A stretch of DNA of 64,000 nucleotides from Triplophysa rosa (taxonomy: Eukaryota > Chordata > Actinopteri > Cypriniformes > Nemacheilidae), in assembly GCF_024868665.1 (NCBI RefSeq), contig NC_079895.1:10592543-10656542 (forward strand). Direction: 5' to 3'. The translations under genes were made by a program, and so were the position numbers. The notes under the pieces are model-generated. The model saw only the letters and a list, made by a program, of their open reading frames with translations. It was not told the origin of the DNA and did no database searches. Below are positions 45,001 through 56,199 of the stretch, piece after piece (the stretch's first letter is position 1; each line of letters starts with the position of its first letter).

Positions 45001-45343
45001 AATATACAATAAATGCGTAGAAAAACAACATTTTGCCAAACATAAAGCAAACTTGCCTACAATGTTATCTATTGTTATTAGAATGTGTTTATATTTTCGT
45101 TTAGCAATATTTTGTAGCCGTTCTCCTGAGCTAGACCTACACCTTAATAAACTGTTAATATGTGTTGTGTGTAATTTCTTATTCTTATCAAATCTGAGCT
45201 TCAGTTTATACCCCAAATACAACTGTTCAATATGAATAATAATATTCCACTTACATTAATAATATATTTGAATTAAAAGCGAATACGTCAACTGACCAAA
45301 TGTGGACATCACTTTTCACCGGGACAGAAGCGTGCTCTTTATA

Positions 45344-45357
45344 CCACTAGATGGCGC
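45344..45357 (+). promoter_or_regulatory. CTCF-like core motif
   Basis: CCACTAGATGGCGC fits the degenerate vertebrate CTCF core CCASYAGRKGGCRS at all 14 positions. It lies about 190 bp upstream of the senp7 leader-exon donor, between a silenced LINE and the gene. Confidence 0.45.
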
Positions 45358-45404
45358 ACTTAATCTTCGCATTTTCACGTTACCGCTTCTCAAAGAAGAA
45401 GAGC

Positions 45405-45541
45405 ATCTGACTTCCGGTGACTAGCGGAAGTTTTTAGTCGAGGGCTGTAATCCAAATACACATGCGCTCACTTTCAATTCATCAGCGAAATTATCTTCTT
45501 TTATCATGATCTACAGTTTACACTGACTCTGGATTTGAAAA
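45405..45541 (+). promoter_or_regulatory. senp7 promoter and non-coding first exon
   Basis: ACTTCCGGTGACTAGCGGAAG contains two ETS-type cores (TTCCGG and CGGAAG) facing each other. A leader follows that ends in TGAAAA|GTAAGT at about 45540, a strong donor. The first coding exon begins near 45891, so this exon is untranslated. No TATA box is seen, which suits a housekeeping-type promoter. Confidence 0.5.
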
Positions 45542-45891
45542 GTAAGTAGAATATATAAACATTGAACCAATATGAGGGCAGATTTAGGCGTTGTATTAGC
45601 TAGAAGTTTAATGAGGAACTTTTGTTTACTGTTAAATGTATTTAATTGTTGATTGTTTTATACGGCATGTGCTAAACTCCCCTAATACATGTAAGAAGAT
45701 AAATCTCACAAATTAGGCGTTTTTGATTCAGGTTAAAGATGTGCTGTTAGCACGTTACATTGATGAAACATTGCTGATTCAGCTGTCCTGGTTACAATAG
45801 TAAACCCAGGTTCTAATCTCATGTGTTGTGTCTGTTCTCCTCTGTGCTGTGCTTGCGATCTCAAAGAGGCTTTTTAACCTTTGTTTGGAGA

Positions 45892-48800
45892 ATGCCACAT
45901 GAAAAAACCCGCAGTAGTCTCTTGTCTGACACCCTGAACCGGAGAAGAGCTCTGACCCTCTCACCAGGTGGCAAACATGTCAGCTGTCAGGTAAGTCCAT
46001 ACATAAAACAACATCTGGCGACTGGCATAGTGATGTTTATTATGTTAAAGCTTTAACAAAGGATTTAAAATAATCTTTTCGACATGCCCATGTGTCCCAG
46101 ACTGAAAGTCCACTCAAGATTCCCAGGAGAAGTTCCACAGCTAAAGATGAGGATATAGAGACATCTAAAGATTGGAAAAAGAGCAGCACCAAGGTGACTA
46201 TAGATGAACTGAAAGTGTTGCATGTCAATATAACATTGTCTTTATACAAATAGGGTGTGTACTGACACTTAAAGGGACAGTTCACCCAAAAATAACATTT
46301 TTGTCAGCATTTACTCACCCTCGACTTGTTCCAAAACTGTATACATTTCTTTATTCTGATTAGCACAGAGAACATATTTGGAACAAGGCTTATAACCAAA
46401 CAGTTCTTGGCCACTATCATAGCTGGAAAAAATACAATGGTTGTCAAAAGTGCCCCACAACTATTTGTTAAAAAATATATTTTTGTTGAACAGAACAAAG
46501 TAATTTATAAAGCATTTTTTTCTTCTATGGTAGTCAATGGTGGCCAAGAACTGTTTGGTTACAAGCATTCTTACAAATTTGTTTCTCTGCGTTCATCAGA
46601 ACAAATAAATGTATACAGATTTGGAACAAATTGAGGGTAAGTAAAAAAAACAATGTAAACTGTTCCTTCAAAATTTAAACCTAAAATCAGTTGTAAAGAT
46701 AGTAAATAAAAGACTATAATAAATGAAATGTAGCAATTGCAGTTTTTGCTCACTGTATATAATGACAAATAAAAATGTGGCTTTACAGATCAATTGTAAA
46801 ATAATCATTTGACCATCTTTTATTAACAAAAATAATGAGACCAGTTTTACATTTGATAAAAATTTATGATTTCCCCCCACAGTAATATTCAATTCAATTC
46901 AATTTTATTTATATAGCGCTTTTCACAATGTGCATTGTTCCAAAGCAGCTTTACAGGAGCAAATAAGAAAAACACAGAAAGGTAAAACACAGCACAGTGC
47001 ATGGTGTTTATAGACCAAGCAAGATCATTATAATAAATAATATCTAATAAATAAATGAATAAATAAATAATAAATAAATAAATGCAGTCTCCCGGTGAGC
47101 AAGCCAACACTGCACTGCTCTGCTGTGCTGTGGCGAGGAACCCAAACTCCAATGCTGAATAATGGAGAAAAAAAAAACTCGGGAGAAACCAGGCTCAGCC
47201 GGGAGGGCCAGATCTCCTCTGACGTGTCATGGCTGCACTCAGTGACCCCGACCAAAAATTTTGAAATTAAAACATACTACTTTTTGCAACAAATAACCTG
47301 TGATCTCAAATATGTTTTGATAGTCTTATTTATTTTATTTGTTTATGTGTTTGTATTAGATCCATTGGACACAGCTGGCATCAAATGGTACGTCCCCCCA
47401 GTTAGATCCCAGATCAACCAGTGATCGAGGACAAAAAACATGGCAGGAATTTGAAAGGTAAAATGCTTGCTGGGCTCTGGTACAAGGCTGTAATTCTGAT
47501 TGTCTTATTCGTTTAAATGATGACATCAGAGCCATAATCTAACGAAGTCTGCTAAATTCTGAGGATTTAACCTGAATGTTTAACGTTCTTTATTTCCCAC
47601 CTGTTTCCTGTAAGAGGAAATGATGCTAGTCTCATTAAGCAGTGAGAACACCTGCATGCATTCTGCATTTGGTTTGAGTTGTTTTAGGGCACAGTAAGAT
47701 TGTACTGCTGCCTGTAATGAAGTTGTAAGCGATTAATTTGTCTTATCTGGCTTTAACACATCAACTACTACTCTTTTGCTTATCATTCACGCACCATCTG
47801 TGCATGCTGGCTCGTGAACTAAATTTGTAAATGTGTGTGCCACTGTGCCATTAGTAATCAAATGAAGCAAATAATGAATCCATATGTCTATGGGATTTTT
47901 GCCTGCTCTTATTGTTTGCTGGGTTAAAAATAGAAAACTAATTGCACATTGCTGATAGAACAAGTCACATTATTTTCGGTGCAATTAAAATCTGTAGCAC
48001 AAACTGTGAAGTATAAGTTGTGCTCTTAAAGGGACAGTTCACCCAAAATAAAAATCTGTCATCATCTACTCACCCTCAAGTTCTTCCAAATCTGTATAAA
48101 TGAGAATTATTATGAACACAGAGAAAGATATTTGGAAGAATGCTTGTTACCAAACAGTTCTTGGCCACAGACTAGGAAAAATGACAATGGTAGTCAAAAG
48201 TGCCCCAGAACTGTTTGCTTTCCTACTTTAAAATATCTTCAACAAAGAAATGTATAAAGCAATTTTTCCTACTATTGTAGTCAATGGTGGCCAAGAACAC
48301 TTTGGTTACAAGCATTCTTCCAAATATCTTTCTCTGTGTTCATCAGAACAGGAAATTTATACAGATTTAGAACAACCTGAGAGTAAGTATGTGAAGACAG
48401 AATTTTCATTTTTGGTTGAACTGTTCCTTTAAGTTTAATATGTAGTGTTTGTTCCCTAATAATTATAAAAAATAATGTGCATGTTGCTGATCAAATTATT
48501 TATTATTCTTACAGACGTCAGGTTAAGGTTATCTTAGAAGATGTCCTCCAGACAGAGATCGGACAAAACTTTCTAAGAAGTAGCAGACAGAGTTTCCAAC
48601 TGAAAAACCAAAATGAGCCCAAAAGAACAGCCAGAGAGAGGCGAAGTGATCAGACATCAACAAGTGAGCTCAAAGACACGAGAAGAAGCAGTGTGTCAGT
48701 GAGAGGTAGAAAAGACTCTGCTGAAGCAAAATATTCTTCTCCATGCCCAAAACAGACCGAATCAACCCCTTGTACTGAAAATGAATCATGTTCATCCAAA

Positions 48801-51800
48801 GATAGGAAAAAGATAAAAAAATCACGAGTCAAACAAACTAACTCTTCACTGAAACAATCAGAGCTGTCTGAAGAATCAAATAACTCGTATTCACCTAGAG
48901 AAAGTGACTCTCCAGAGATTAGCGATCAGTTGTCTGAACAGATCAAGCCATCTACATTTAAAGAGACGGAAGCAACATCGCTTGAAGGATCTCCACAAAA
49001 TGATGAAGCAGTTTTGTCTGAATTTGAATTGGGACACAGCCCCTTATCATCAATAGAAGAGCAAGTTCACCTCAAAGAGGATGACACTGATAGTGAGGTA
49101 AGATTCATATTCGTAAATGAATTACTACCCGCTAGTTGGTTGCAGGTATTCTTGAAAGAAACAACAGAAGTTATCAATATTTATGATATATTTTCCAGAA
49201 AAAGAGAGTCTATAAATTTGAATTGTGTAAACCTGCTGAATATTAAATAGTCAACAGAAGCTACTAGTCATGGACTAAAAGCCACAAAAATCAAATTTCT
49301 TGCTGTGCACTACTAGAAGTCCTTACTCTTTACTGGTCAACTTTGCAGCATCTAACCAATCAGAAAGAAAGTGAAGAAACACAAGAATTCTCAGAGTATA
49401 CAGAAGAAGATATTAAGGAAACCCGCAAACGCGTGAATGGAGAGGTGGTGCAGGAGTTGGAGGGGTTAAGGGGTAGTGTGTTGCGTCTCTCAGTCGGGGC
49501 TGATGGGGAGGTCCCGCTCAAAAGATGTCGTTTGGACAGCCTCTCAAGTGAACAGGTTCCTGGCTCAGACTCTGCCTCTGAGAGTGCAGAGGGACAGTCC
49601 TGTCAGCCCCTCCCAACTGAAACCAGTAAGTGATTAGTGATGTCACAAGAACATTCTGGTATGATTTTATTAACAGTTTTTATGTCAGCATCAGTGATTT
49701 GACTAAAGCAGCATGTGTTTTGCTTTCATTTGTTTTGGCTATTTGGTGACAATCACTCCCTCTTTACCTCTCAAGTTGTTCTCTCAAGTGAAGAGGAGGA
49801 AGAGGAGGATGTGGTAAAAGACAAAGAGGAAGAGATCTTAAACATTCAGCCACCAGAGGGCGATAAAGACATGGATAGACTAGAGACACCAGAAAGTATA
49901 TATGAGCAGATACCAGTGCCTGATTTTCAATCGCACATTACACGACTGTACACACAGGTTGGTTTGATGATCCACATACTGCACTATATGTACAAGACTA
50001 TTGTTCCAAATACAGTGGCCTCAGAAATTATTTGGACATTTAAAGCAATAGTTTGCTCAAAAGTCAAAATTCTGTCATCATTTACTCCCCCTCTTGTCAT
50101 TTCAAACCTGTATGACTTTCTTTCTCTTGCCGAACACGAAAGAATATATTTTAAAGAATGTCGGTAACCGAAAACTGTTAGTCCCCATTGACTTGCATTG
50201 GTTTTGTCTCCATATAATAGAAGTCAATGGGGACTAGCAGTTTTTGGAAACCAGCATTGTTCAAAATATCTTCTTTTGTATTCTGCAGAAGAAACAAAGT
50301 CATACAGGTTTATTTATTTTGCGTTACAATTGTTTTTTCTTCATTTTTAAATGTGAAAAAGCATTTAATTGGTTATTTGAGAGTTTTTTTTCAAACTGTG
50401 TAATTTTGTATAGATCATAGAGAAAACAGTCTCAACCATGAATGTGCATTCTCATGGCCCATCACAAAGTGTTCAGACTTGTGTAAACACAAAGTGTTTA
50501 TTTGTGTTAAAACCTGTTTTCAGAGTTGTAGCATGATGGAGTTGCGACTGTCTTCGCTTCATATCGGTGGAGTTAGTGCCATATCCAATGAGAATATGAA
50601 GGTAAGGACAATATAATAGATTAATTTCTTACAAACTATTTAATAAAAATGCAAATTAGTGTTTTTAAAGCATCAGGATGTTATTATATTATACATATAT
50701 TACAGATTACAACAGAGAAGATCATCATTTCATTAAAAGGTAAACATTTAACAAAAATCAACATTTATTATTTACCAGTAAAACTTCTGTTCATGCTTTC
50801 TGTTTATAAACTGTGTCACTTGTAGATTCTTCAGTGAAAGTTTCTATATCGATGGCAAGCGTGCGTAAATACAGTGTGTGGGAGGGGACCATGTTGAAGG
50901 GGTGTGAACTGGTTAAGGATGATGACATCCTGCCCCCTTCTTTGCTGCTCCTATGGCTGTCTGACACTCAGGCCCGCCAAATGCACAAAGATCTGTCCGT
51001 TATCCAACCAGAGACATGCCCAGGTCATATATCTGCACTACCTTTCTGTATGCTGGAGTGCTCTTGTATAGTTGAAATGACGTTTTCTCGGTGTTGTGCT
51101 ATGTGTTCAGATGAAGGCAGCACGTGTGTGGTGCTGTGTTTGGCAGAGCCTGTTGCTGGCATTGAGAGCGCCATCTTGGCCTCACTAATGGATCTGGTGG
51201 CTCTCAACCAGGGCAGTCCAGAGCTCTTCTCCCCCCTCACACATTCAGACTCCCTGAACCTGCTGCAGAGCTCCCAGGAAACACATCTGCTCAAGCTACT
51301 GACGTCAAAATATGACATGCAGACCAGTACTGCTGCACAGGCAACTGTATCTGCCATAAAGGTGCGTTTTGTGTGATCTTTTGTGATGTTGCATGTTTTT
51401 ATTCTTTGAGATTTGCATGTACAAATCTGCTGCTTATCTTGCCTTTATGTTGTTCATTCCTGTACATTTTTGTCGTCTCAGGACGCTGATGTTCAGCTGA
51501 AGCCAGTCTACACGCTGTGCCACAGGAGATCTCATGGTTCCTACAGTGTTTCAATGGAACCTGGGCTCGGGTCAGAATGGACCCCGTACCGCCACCAAGG
51601 TCCTACACGCAGGTACACAAACTCAAAACAGAACTTGGTATTGTTGTGAAGTGAAGTCATATTATTAAATAGATAATTACGGCTGGAAAAAAAGGATAAT
51701 TGGATTTGCGTATCTTTCTGTGCATTTCAGTTCTGATTTGCCTCCATTAATCTCTTTAGGTTGATTCAGTTCCCTCCTCCGCCCTCTAAAGGAGCCCTCT

Positions 51801-54255
51801 CTGTGACAACAGAAGACTTGGAGTGTTTAGACAGTGGCGAGTTTCTTAATGATGTCATCATCGACTTCTACCTCAAGTAAGGCTGGTATTGAGATGCTGT
51901 ACATCAGCGGGAGGAGTTTCATTTGATCCAGCCATTCCCTTAAGGTTTGGGGAGATTTAGGGTGGAATTAAACAAATTGTTCACTTAGTGGATTTTGGCC
52001 TGAAGTCAATTAGCTTTTCCTGACCGAGAATCACCCACAGAAAGAGGTTGTTCGAATGAGTCTGCAAATGTTGAAATAAATGTTTCAAAAATATTTTTTT
52101 AGGTATCTTTTGGTGCAGAAGGCTCCACCGTCATCTGTTGAAAGATCACATGTTTTCAGCAGCTTTTTCTATAAACAGCTCACACGCAGAGACAATGCGA
52201 ATGAAGACAGCACAAGCACACCGTGAGTGTATTTCAGATTGTCTGCAGTAACAAAGAAAGCTGTTTCACTGTACATTTTTATATTTATGATGGGTTTTTT
52301 GCTTTCAGAGCTCAGGTCAGAAGGCATCAGCGTGTAAGGACATGGACCCGTCATGTAGACATCTTTGACAAAGACTTCCTGTTTGTACCTGTCAATCAAG
52401 AGTAAGTAGTTGTTTGATTGTGTCCACATGAAGCGGCTCCTGATAGTTTTCGGACAATTTGTGACCCTGGACAACAAAACCAGTCTTATGGGTCAATTTT
52501 TCGAAATTGAGATTTTTACATAATCTGAAAGCTGAATAAATAAACTATATAGATATAAATATAGATATATGAGTTGTTAGAATAGGACAATATCTGACTG
52601 AGATACAACCGTTTAAAACTCTGGAATCTGAGAGTGCAAAAAAATCAAAATATTGAGAAAATTGCCTTTGAAGTTGTTAATCAGATGCACTGTGGCAGAC
52701 CATCCACTCACAAAATAAAGTTTTTATATATTTAAGGCAGGAAATTTACAAAATATCTTCATGGAACATGATCTTTACTTAATATCCAAATGATTTTTGG
52801 CATAAAAGAAAAATCGATAATTTTGACCCGCACAATGTATTTTTGTCTTTTACTAAAAATGTTCCCGTGCTACTTAAGACTGGTTTTGTGATCCAGGGTC
52901 ACATTTGTACTTTTTGCTCATGAACTACCTATCAGCAGATTATTGTCAGATTTTTGTTCATATTTCAATGGGGCTTAAGTCTTTACGTGTCTGTTTTGTT
53001 CGTGTCAGATCTCACTGGTATTTGGTGGTAATATGTTTCCCCGGGTTGGAAGAACCGCAGTGTGTGAACAGGGAAGGATTTGGTGAGGAGGGTCTGTGTA
53101 AGAACGAGACTGAGATCCAGTCTGACAACAGGTCCAACAGTGATGAGGATAAAGACGCAGGTAACGCAAGTTTTTAATTCTTCAATTTGTTCAGTTTGAC
53201 CCATCAGAACCTGGAAATAGGGAATACCATCTCATGATGCTGAGCACCTTTTTTCCTAATTTAGATGACAGCCACAAAAAGGCCAGTAATTCTCATGAAC
53301 CCGTGGTAAGTCACCATAAACATTAATATCTGACAGGGCTCTTCAGTCAGAAATATATAGGATTTATTCGATTTTTGTTGAGATTTAATATAGAAAAGTA
53401 ACACATTTTCTGCCTCTTTCTCTGTAGAACTGCACGGAAAGTACCTGTAAGAGACAAACTATCTGCAAAAGGTGTGTGGGTTTCTTAAAATTGTAAGCAC
53501 CGTAGCTCAGCATGAAGTAGCAAATGCCTTGCCTGCCAGGCCACATGTCAGTCTGAACTTTGTTTAACACTGTCTCTTTATGCTTTATTCTTTCCAGGCC
53601 GTGTATTCTTGTCATGGACTCCCTGAAGTTATCTCTTCATGAGCGTATCTTCAAACTCTTGCGAGAGTGAGTGTTTGCACTATGTTTTGTTGAAGTCTTG
53701 GATCTGAATTCCAGTTGTTGTACCAATGAAATAAGATATTTTAGAATGTGATGTAGGCATTTGATTACAAACACATCATATGTCAATTGAATATCGAATA
53801 TACGTTGTTATTAAGTGTGAGCGTCTTTTAGATACCTTCAGGTGGAGTGGGAGGTAAAGAGAGGTGGTTATCGTGACTTTAGTGTTGAAAACATGGAGGG
53901 TTTCCATTGTAAAGTCCCTTTGCAGGACAACAGCAGCGACTGTGGCCTCTACCTGCTACAATATGCCGAAAGCTTTTTACAGGTAGACACATCTGTACAC
54001 CACATAATCAAATACACAATGTGTGCAACTGTCTGTTTCAAACCTTACAAACAACAGCAAATGCTCTTTTCCTTTCAGGACCCAGTTGTACATTTTGACT
54101 TGCCGCTGAGATTAGAACGCTGGTTTCCCCGGCAAAAGGTTCGAGGGAAACGGGAGGAGATTCGAGACCTCATACTACACCTATTCCGATTTCAGCAAGG
54201 CTCTCTGGGAAATGAAGCATTAATAGATAGAATAGATAATAGAAATGTGATTTAG
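45892..54255 (+). CDS. senp7: Sentrin-specific protease 7 (SUMO-chain protease)
   Basis: Nineteen coding exons close to 1,024 codons: 45892-45990, 46101-46193, 47360-47457, 48515-49097, 49349-49625, 49776-49957, 50524-50601, 50706-50739, 50826-51361, 51482-51612, 51760-51876, 52103-52222, 52309-52401, 53009-53160, 53265-53305, 53428-53471, 53598-53666, 53832-53982, 54079-54255. SENP7 cleaves poly-SUMO2/3 chains in the nucleus. The N-terminal half is Ser/Lys/Glu-rich and disordered, with a SUMO-interacting motif [14 protein letters not shown]. The C48 protease domain starts at [25 protein letters not shown]. Catalytic His is in SHWYLV, Asp in CILVMDSL, Cys in [11 protein letters not shown]. 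The acidic insert between His and Asp (53.0-53.5 kb) is the SENP6/7-specific loop. PPPPSKG and [11 protein letters not shown] favour SENP7 over SENP6. The start ATG was chosen as the first in the exon after the leader. Confidence 0.93.
46268..46675. mobile_element. Palindromic MITE, family A (senp7 intron)
   Basis: Begins CTTAAAGGGACAGTTCACCC and ends GTAAACTGTTCCTTCA. The internal arms carry ACTGTATACATTTCTTTATT and its reverse-complement-like CAGAACAAATAAATGTATAC. Same family as at 163, 41562 and 48028. Confidence 0.75.
46888..47250 (-). mobile_element. L2-type LINE 3' fragment (senp7 intron)
   Basis: Nearly identical to 12193-12480: AATTCAATTCAATTTTATTT, AGCGCTTTTCACAATGTGCA, GGTAAAACACAGCACAGTGC. 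It extends about 40 bp further (GGGAGGGCCAGATCTCCTC). An AAAT microsatellite has expanded near 47050-47080. The close identity of the two copies suggests recent activity of their source LINE. Confidence 0.75.
48028..48434. mobile_element. Palindromic MITE, family A (senp7 intron)
   Basis: Begins TTAAAGGGACAGTTCACCC and ends TGGTTGAACTGTTCCTTTAA. Both arms carry TGTTTGGTTACAAGCATTCT / GAATGCTTGTTACCAAACAG in opposite orientation. It inserts about 80 bp before senp7 exon 48515. Confidence 0.8.
50038..50310. mobile_element. MITE family A, half-length copy (senp7 intron)
   Basis: TTTAAAGCAATAGTTTGCTC, AAAATTCTGTCATCATTTAC and TTTCAAACCTGTATGACTTT on the left, with GAAGAAACAAAGTCATACAGG on the right. 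Inner complementary arms CCCCATTGACTTGCATTGG / ATAGAAGTCAATGGGGAC. Slightly different subfamily with CTGTTAG/CTAGCAG arms. Confidence 0.65.
52460..52903. mobile_element. GTGACCCTGGA-ended DNA element (senp7 intron)
   Basis: Terminal inverted repeats: left TGTGACCCTGGACAACAAAA...CCAGTCTTATGG; right CTTAAGACTGGTTTTGTGAT...CCAGGGTCACA. About 440 bp, no coding capacity. The internal sequence GAAATTTACAAAATATCTTC with ATGGAACATGATCTTTACTT identifies a common fish non-autonomous family. Confidence 0.85.
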
Positions 54256-54373
54256 TAGTGTATAGTGTTTAGGTGTGGATTATTTTACACTAGATGTATT
54301 TATATTTGATGTCTTGAAACATTTTATATAATTTTATGCACTTGTATACGTTGTTGCAAAGATTTTAGAAGGA

Positions 54374-54379
54374 AATAAA
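54374..54379 (+). terminator. senp7 polyadenylation signal
   Basis: AATAAA in GGAAATAAATTTCTTG, 119 bases after the senp7 stop codon, followed by a T-rich element. Confidence 0.7.
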
Positions 54380-54399
54380 TTTCTTGAACTTTTTTTGCA

Positions 54400-55150
54400 C
54401 TGTCAAAAATTACTACTTTTTACCACATGCCATTGTATATTTCTCTGTGTTCCCTCTCATCAGTGGTTTGGTTGTCATGAATGAATGTGGGAATGAGCAA
54501 AAGGCCTGGAGCATACGATTGGACAAGCAGTTGGGTGTAGCGTAAATTGGTACTGTGATTGGTCGACTTGGACGGGAAGATTGAAAGTGATGCATATGGT
54601 TTAATGCTAACCAGACAGACTGAGATTAGACGGATTTAGAGACCACCCACCTTCTTCCAGTAATCTCAGTATTCCGGTCTGTGTACATTGTTACTCTGTT
54701 TGATAGAGGCTTAATTTGAGACAGATGGGGATTTCTACAGTGTCTTATCAGTTAGTCATGTAAGGAATTTAGACTAAAAATGGGTGAATGGTTACTGTTT
54801 TTGTGTATTCACATGCTTTATTAAAAATTGCCAATGTACATTATGTATGGCGCAGTTTATATTTAGTAAATTCTTATTCTGTTCAGCTCAAACTTTTCTG
54901 TTGAGTGAATTGCCAATGCTTTTACTGCATTCTGGAAATTTCTAAGCAAACCTTTCACTGCTCTGGAACAATAATAAAACTCACACACCATGGTGTACTT
55001 TCTGCCAAACTGGGATGAGGGTTGATACACTAGCTGAACTTTAAAGAAGCAAAATGGCTAACATTACAGAGCAATTACCTAGTAACTGCACTGAGGTAAA
55101 ACAATTTTAGACAACGTATATATGCATGTAAATTGGTCAAATAATGTTTA
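54400..55150. other. Intergenic stretch between senp7 and impg
   Basis: No coding exon or RNA gene could be supported. The sequence is mixed AT-rich. Confidence 0.4.
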
Positions 55151-55157
55151 CATTTGC

Positions 55158-55200
55158 GTTTAGAAATTTAGCAGATGCTTTTATCCAAAGCGACTTACAA
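55158..55200 (-). mobile_element. L2/SINE tail fragment
   Basis: TTTAGCAGATGCTTTTATCC followed by AAAGCGACTTACA is the conserved 3' tail shared by the L2 LINE at 35.8 kb and the tRNA-SINE. Only the tail remains. Confidence 0.65.
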
Positions 55201-55231
55201 AACAGAATGTTGCAGCAATCCCTGAGACATT

Positions 55232-55536
55232 AAAGGAACAGTTAATCCAAAATGAAAATTCTATCTTCAAGTTGTTCCAAATCTGTATTAATTTCTTTGT
55301 TCTGCTGAACACAAAAGAAGATATTTTGAAGATTGTAGCAAAAAACAGTTCTGGGTCACCATTGACTGCCATTGTATTTTTTTTACTATGGTCAAATGTG
55401 GCAAAGAACTGTTTGGTTACAAGCATTCTTCCAAATATCTTTCTTTGTATTCATCAGAACAAATAAATGTAGGTTTAGAACAACTAGAGTGAGTAAAAGA
55501 TGACAGATTGTTTTTTGGTGAACTGTCCCTTTAAAG
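55232..55536. mobile_element. Palindromic MITE, family A
   Basis: Begins TTAAAGGAACAGTTAATCC and ends TTTTGGTGAACTGTCCCTTTAA. Contains GTTGTTCCAAATCTGTATTA, GAAGATATTTTGAAGATTG and the complementary right-hand arm. Lies just 3' of the L2 tail fragment. Confidence 0.75.
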
Positions 55537-56199
55537 CAAATGCAACTGATGTCATATAAAACTTATTTTGTTGGCAGGAGAATCATTTTTTAAATGAGTG
55601 GTGTACTGGTATCATGCTAAAGATGTTCTTCCTCTTGAATCCAGTTTATTTACAGTTTGTTGTGGTCTTTAGTGGTCAAACCAACAATACATGTCCTTTA
55701 CCCAGTCCTTAACCTTACAGGTTCAGCTGAGAAGTGGTTGTGTAATCACCGCCGTATCACGTTTTCAATTGAAAACTATTGAAATCCTGTATGTTTTTTT
55801 TTTGACGGGGGCCTTTAGACAGTCACCATAACCTTTCTCTTCCACCTGCACTACCTACCCCTTGTATTCTTGGTTATGCAGTCTTGTTTACATCCAATAC
55901 CTCCAGTTACTTCTTGATGAGCTTCTCTACAGGATTACTAAACAAGATTAAAGAGAGAAAAAAATCCCTTTCCATCTGTTTACCTGCATTAACAGGAGCG
56001 GCAGCGTTACCTGTGCGTGACTTTGAGGATCTTGCTGCATAGCCCTTAATCCATAACAATACTATACCTTGGATACACACATGTACTGTGGATACCATGT
56101 AACATGCACAGGCGTGTGAAGGTCTGGGGTCCCAAGTGAAGTAGCGGCTATCGCTTGACAGCTCGATTTTCAAGCCACGGGAGGTAACTGAACCTCGCT

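Noticed and set aside
51025..51357. 110-codon minus-strand ORF in senp7
   Set aside because: Antisense to a senp7 coding exon that has exact phase agreement with its neighbours.
52905..53008. N-terminal extension of the ORF at 52905
   Set aside because: The senp7 exon begins at the acceptor at 53009 (SHWYLV); the upstream part is intron and the edge of a DNA element.
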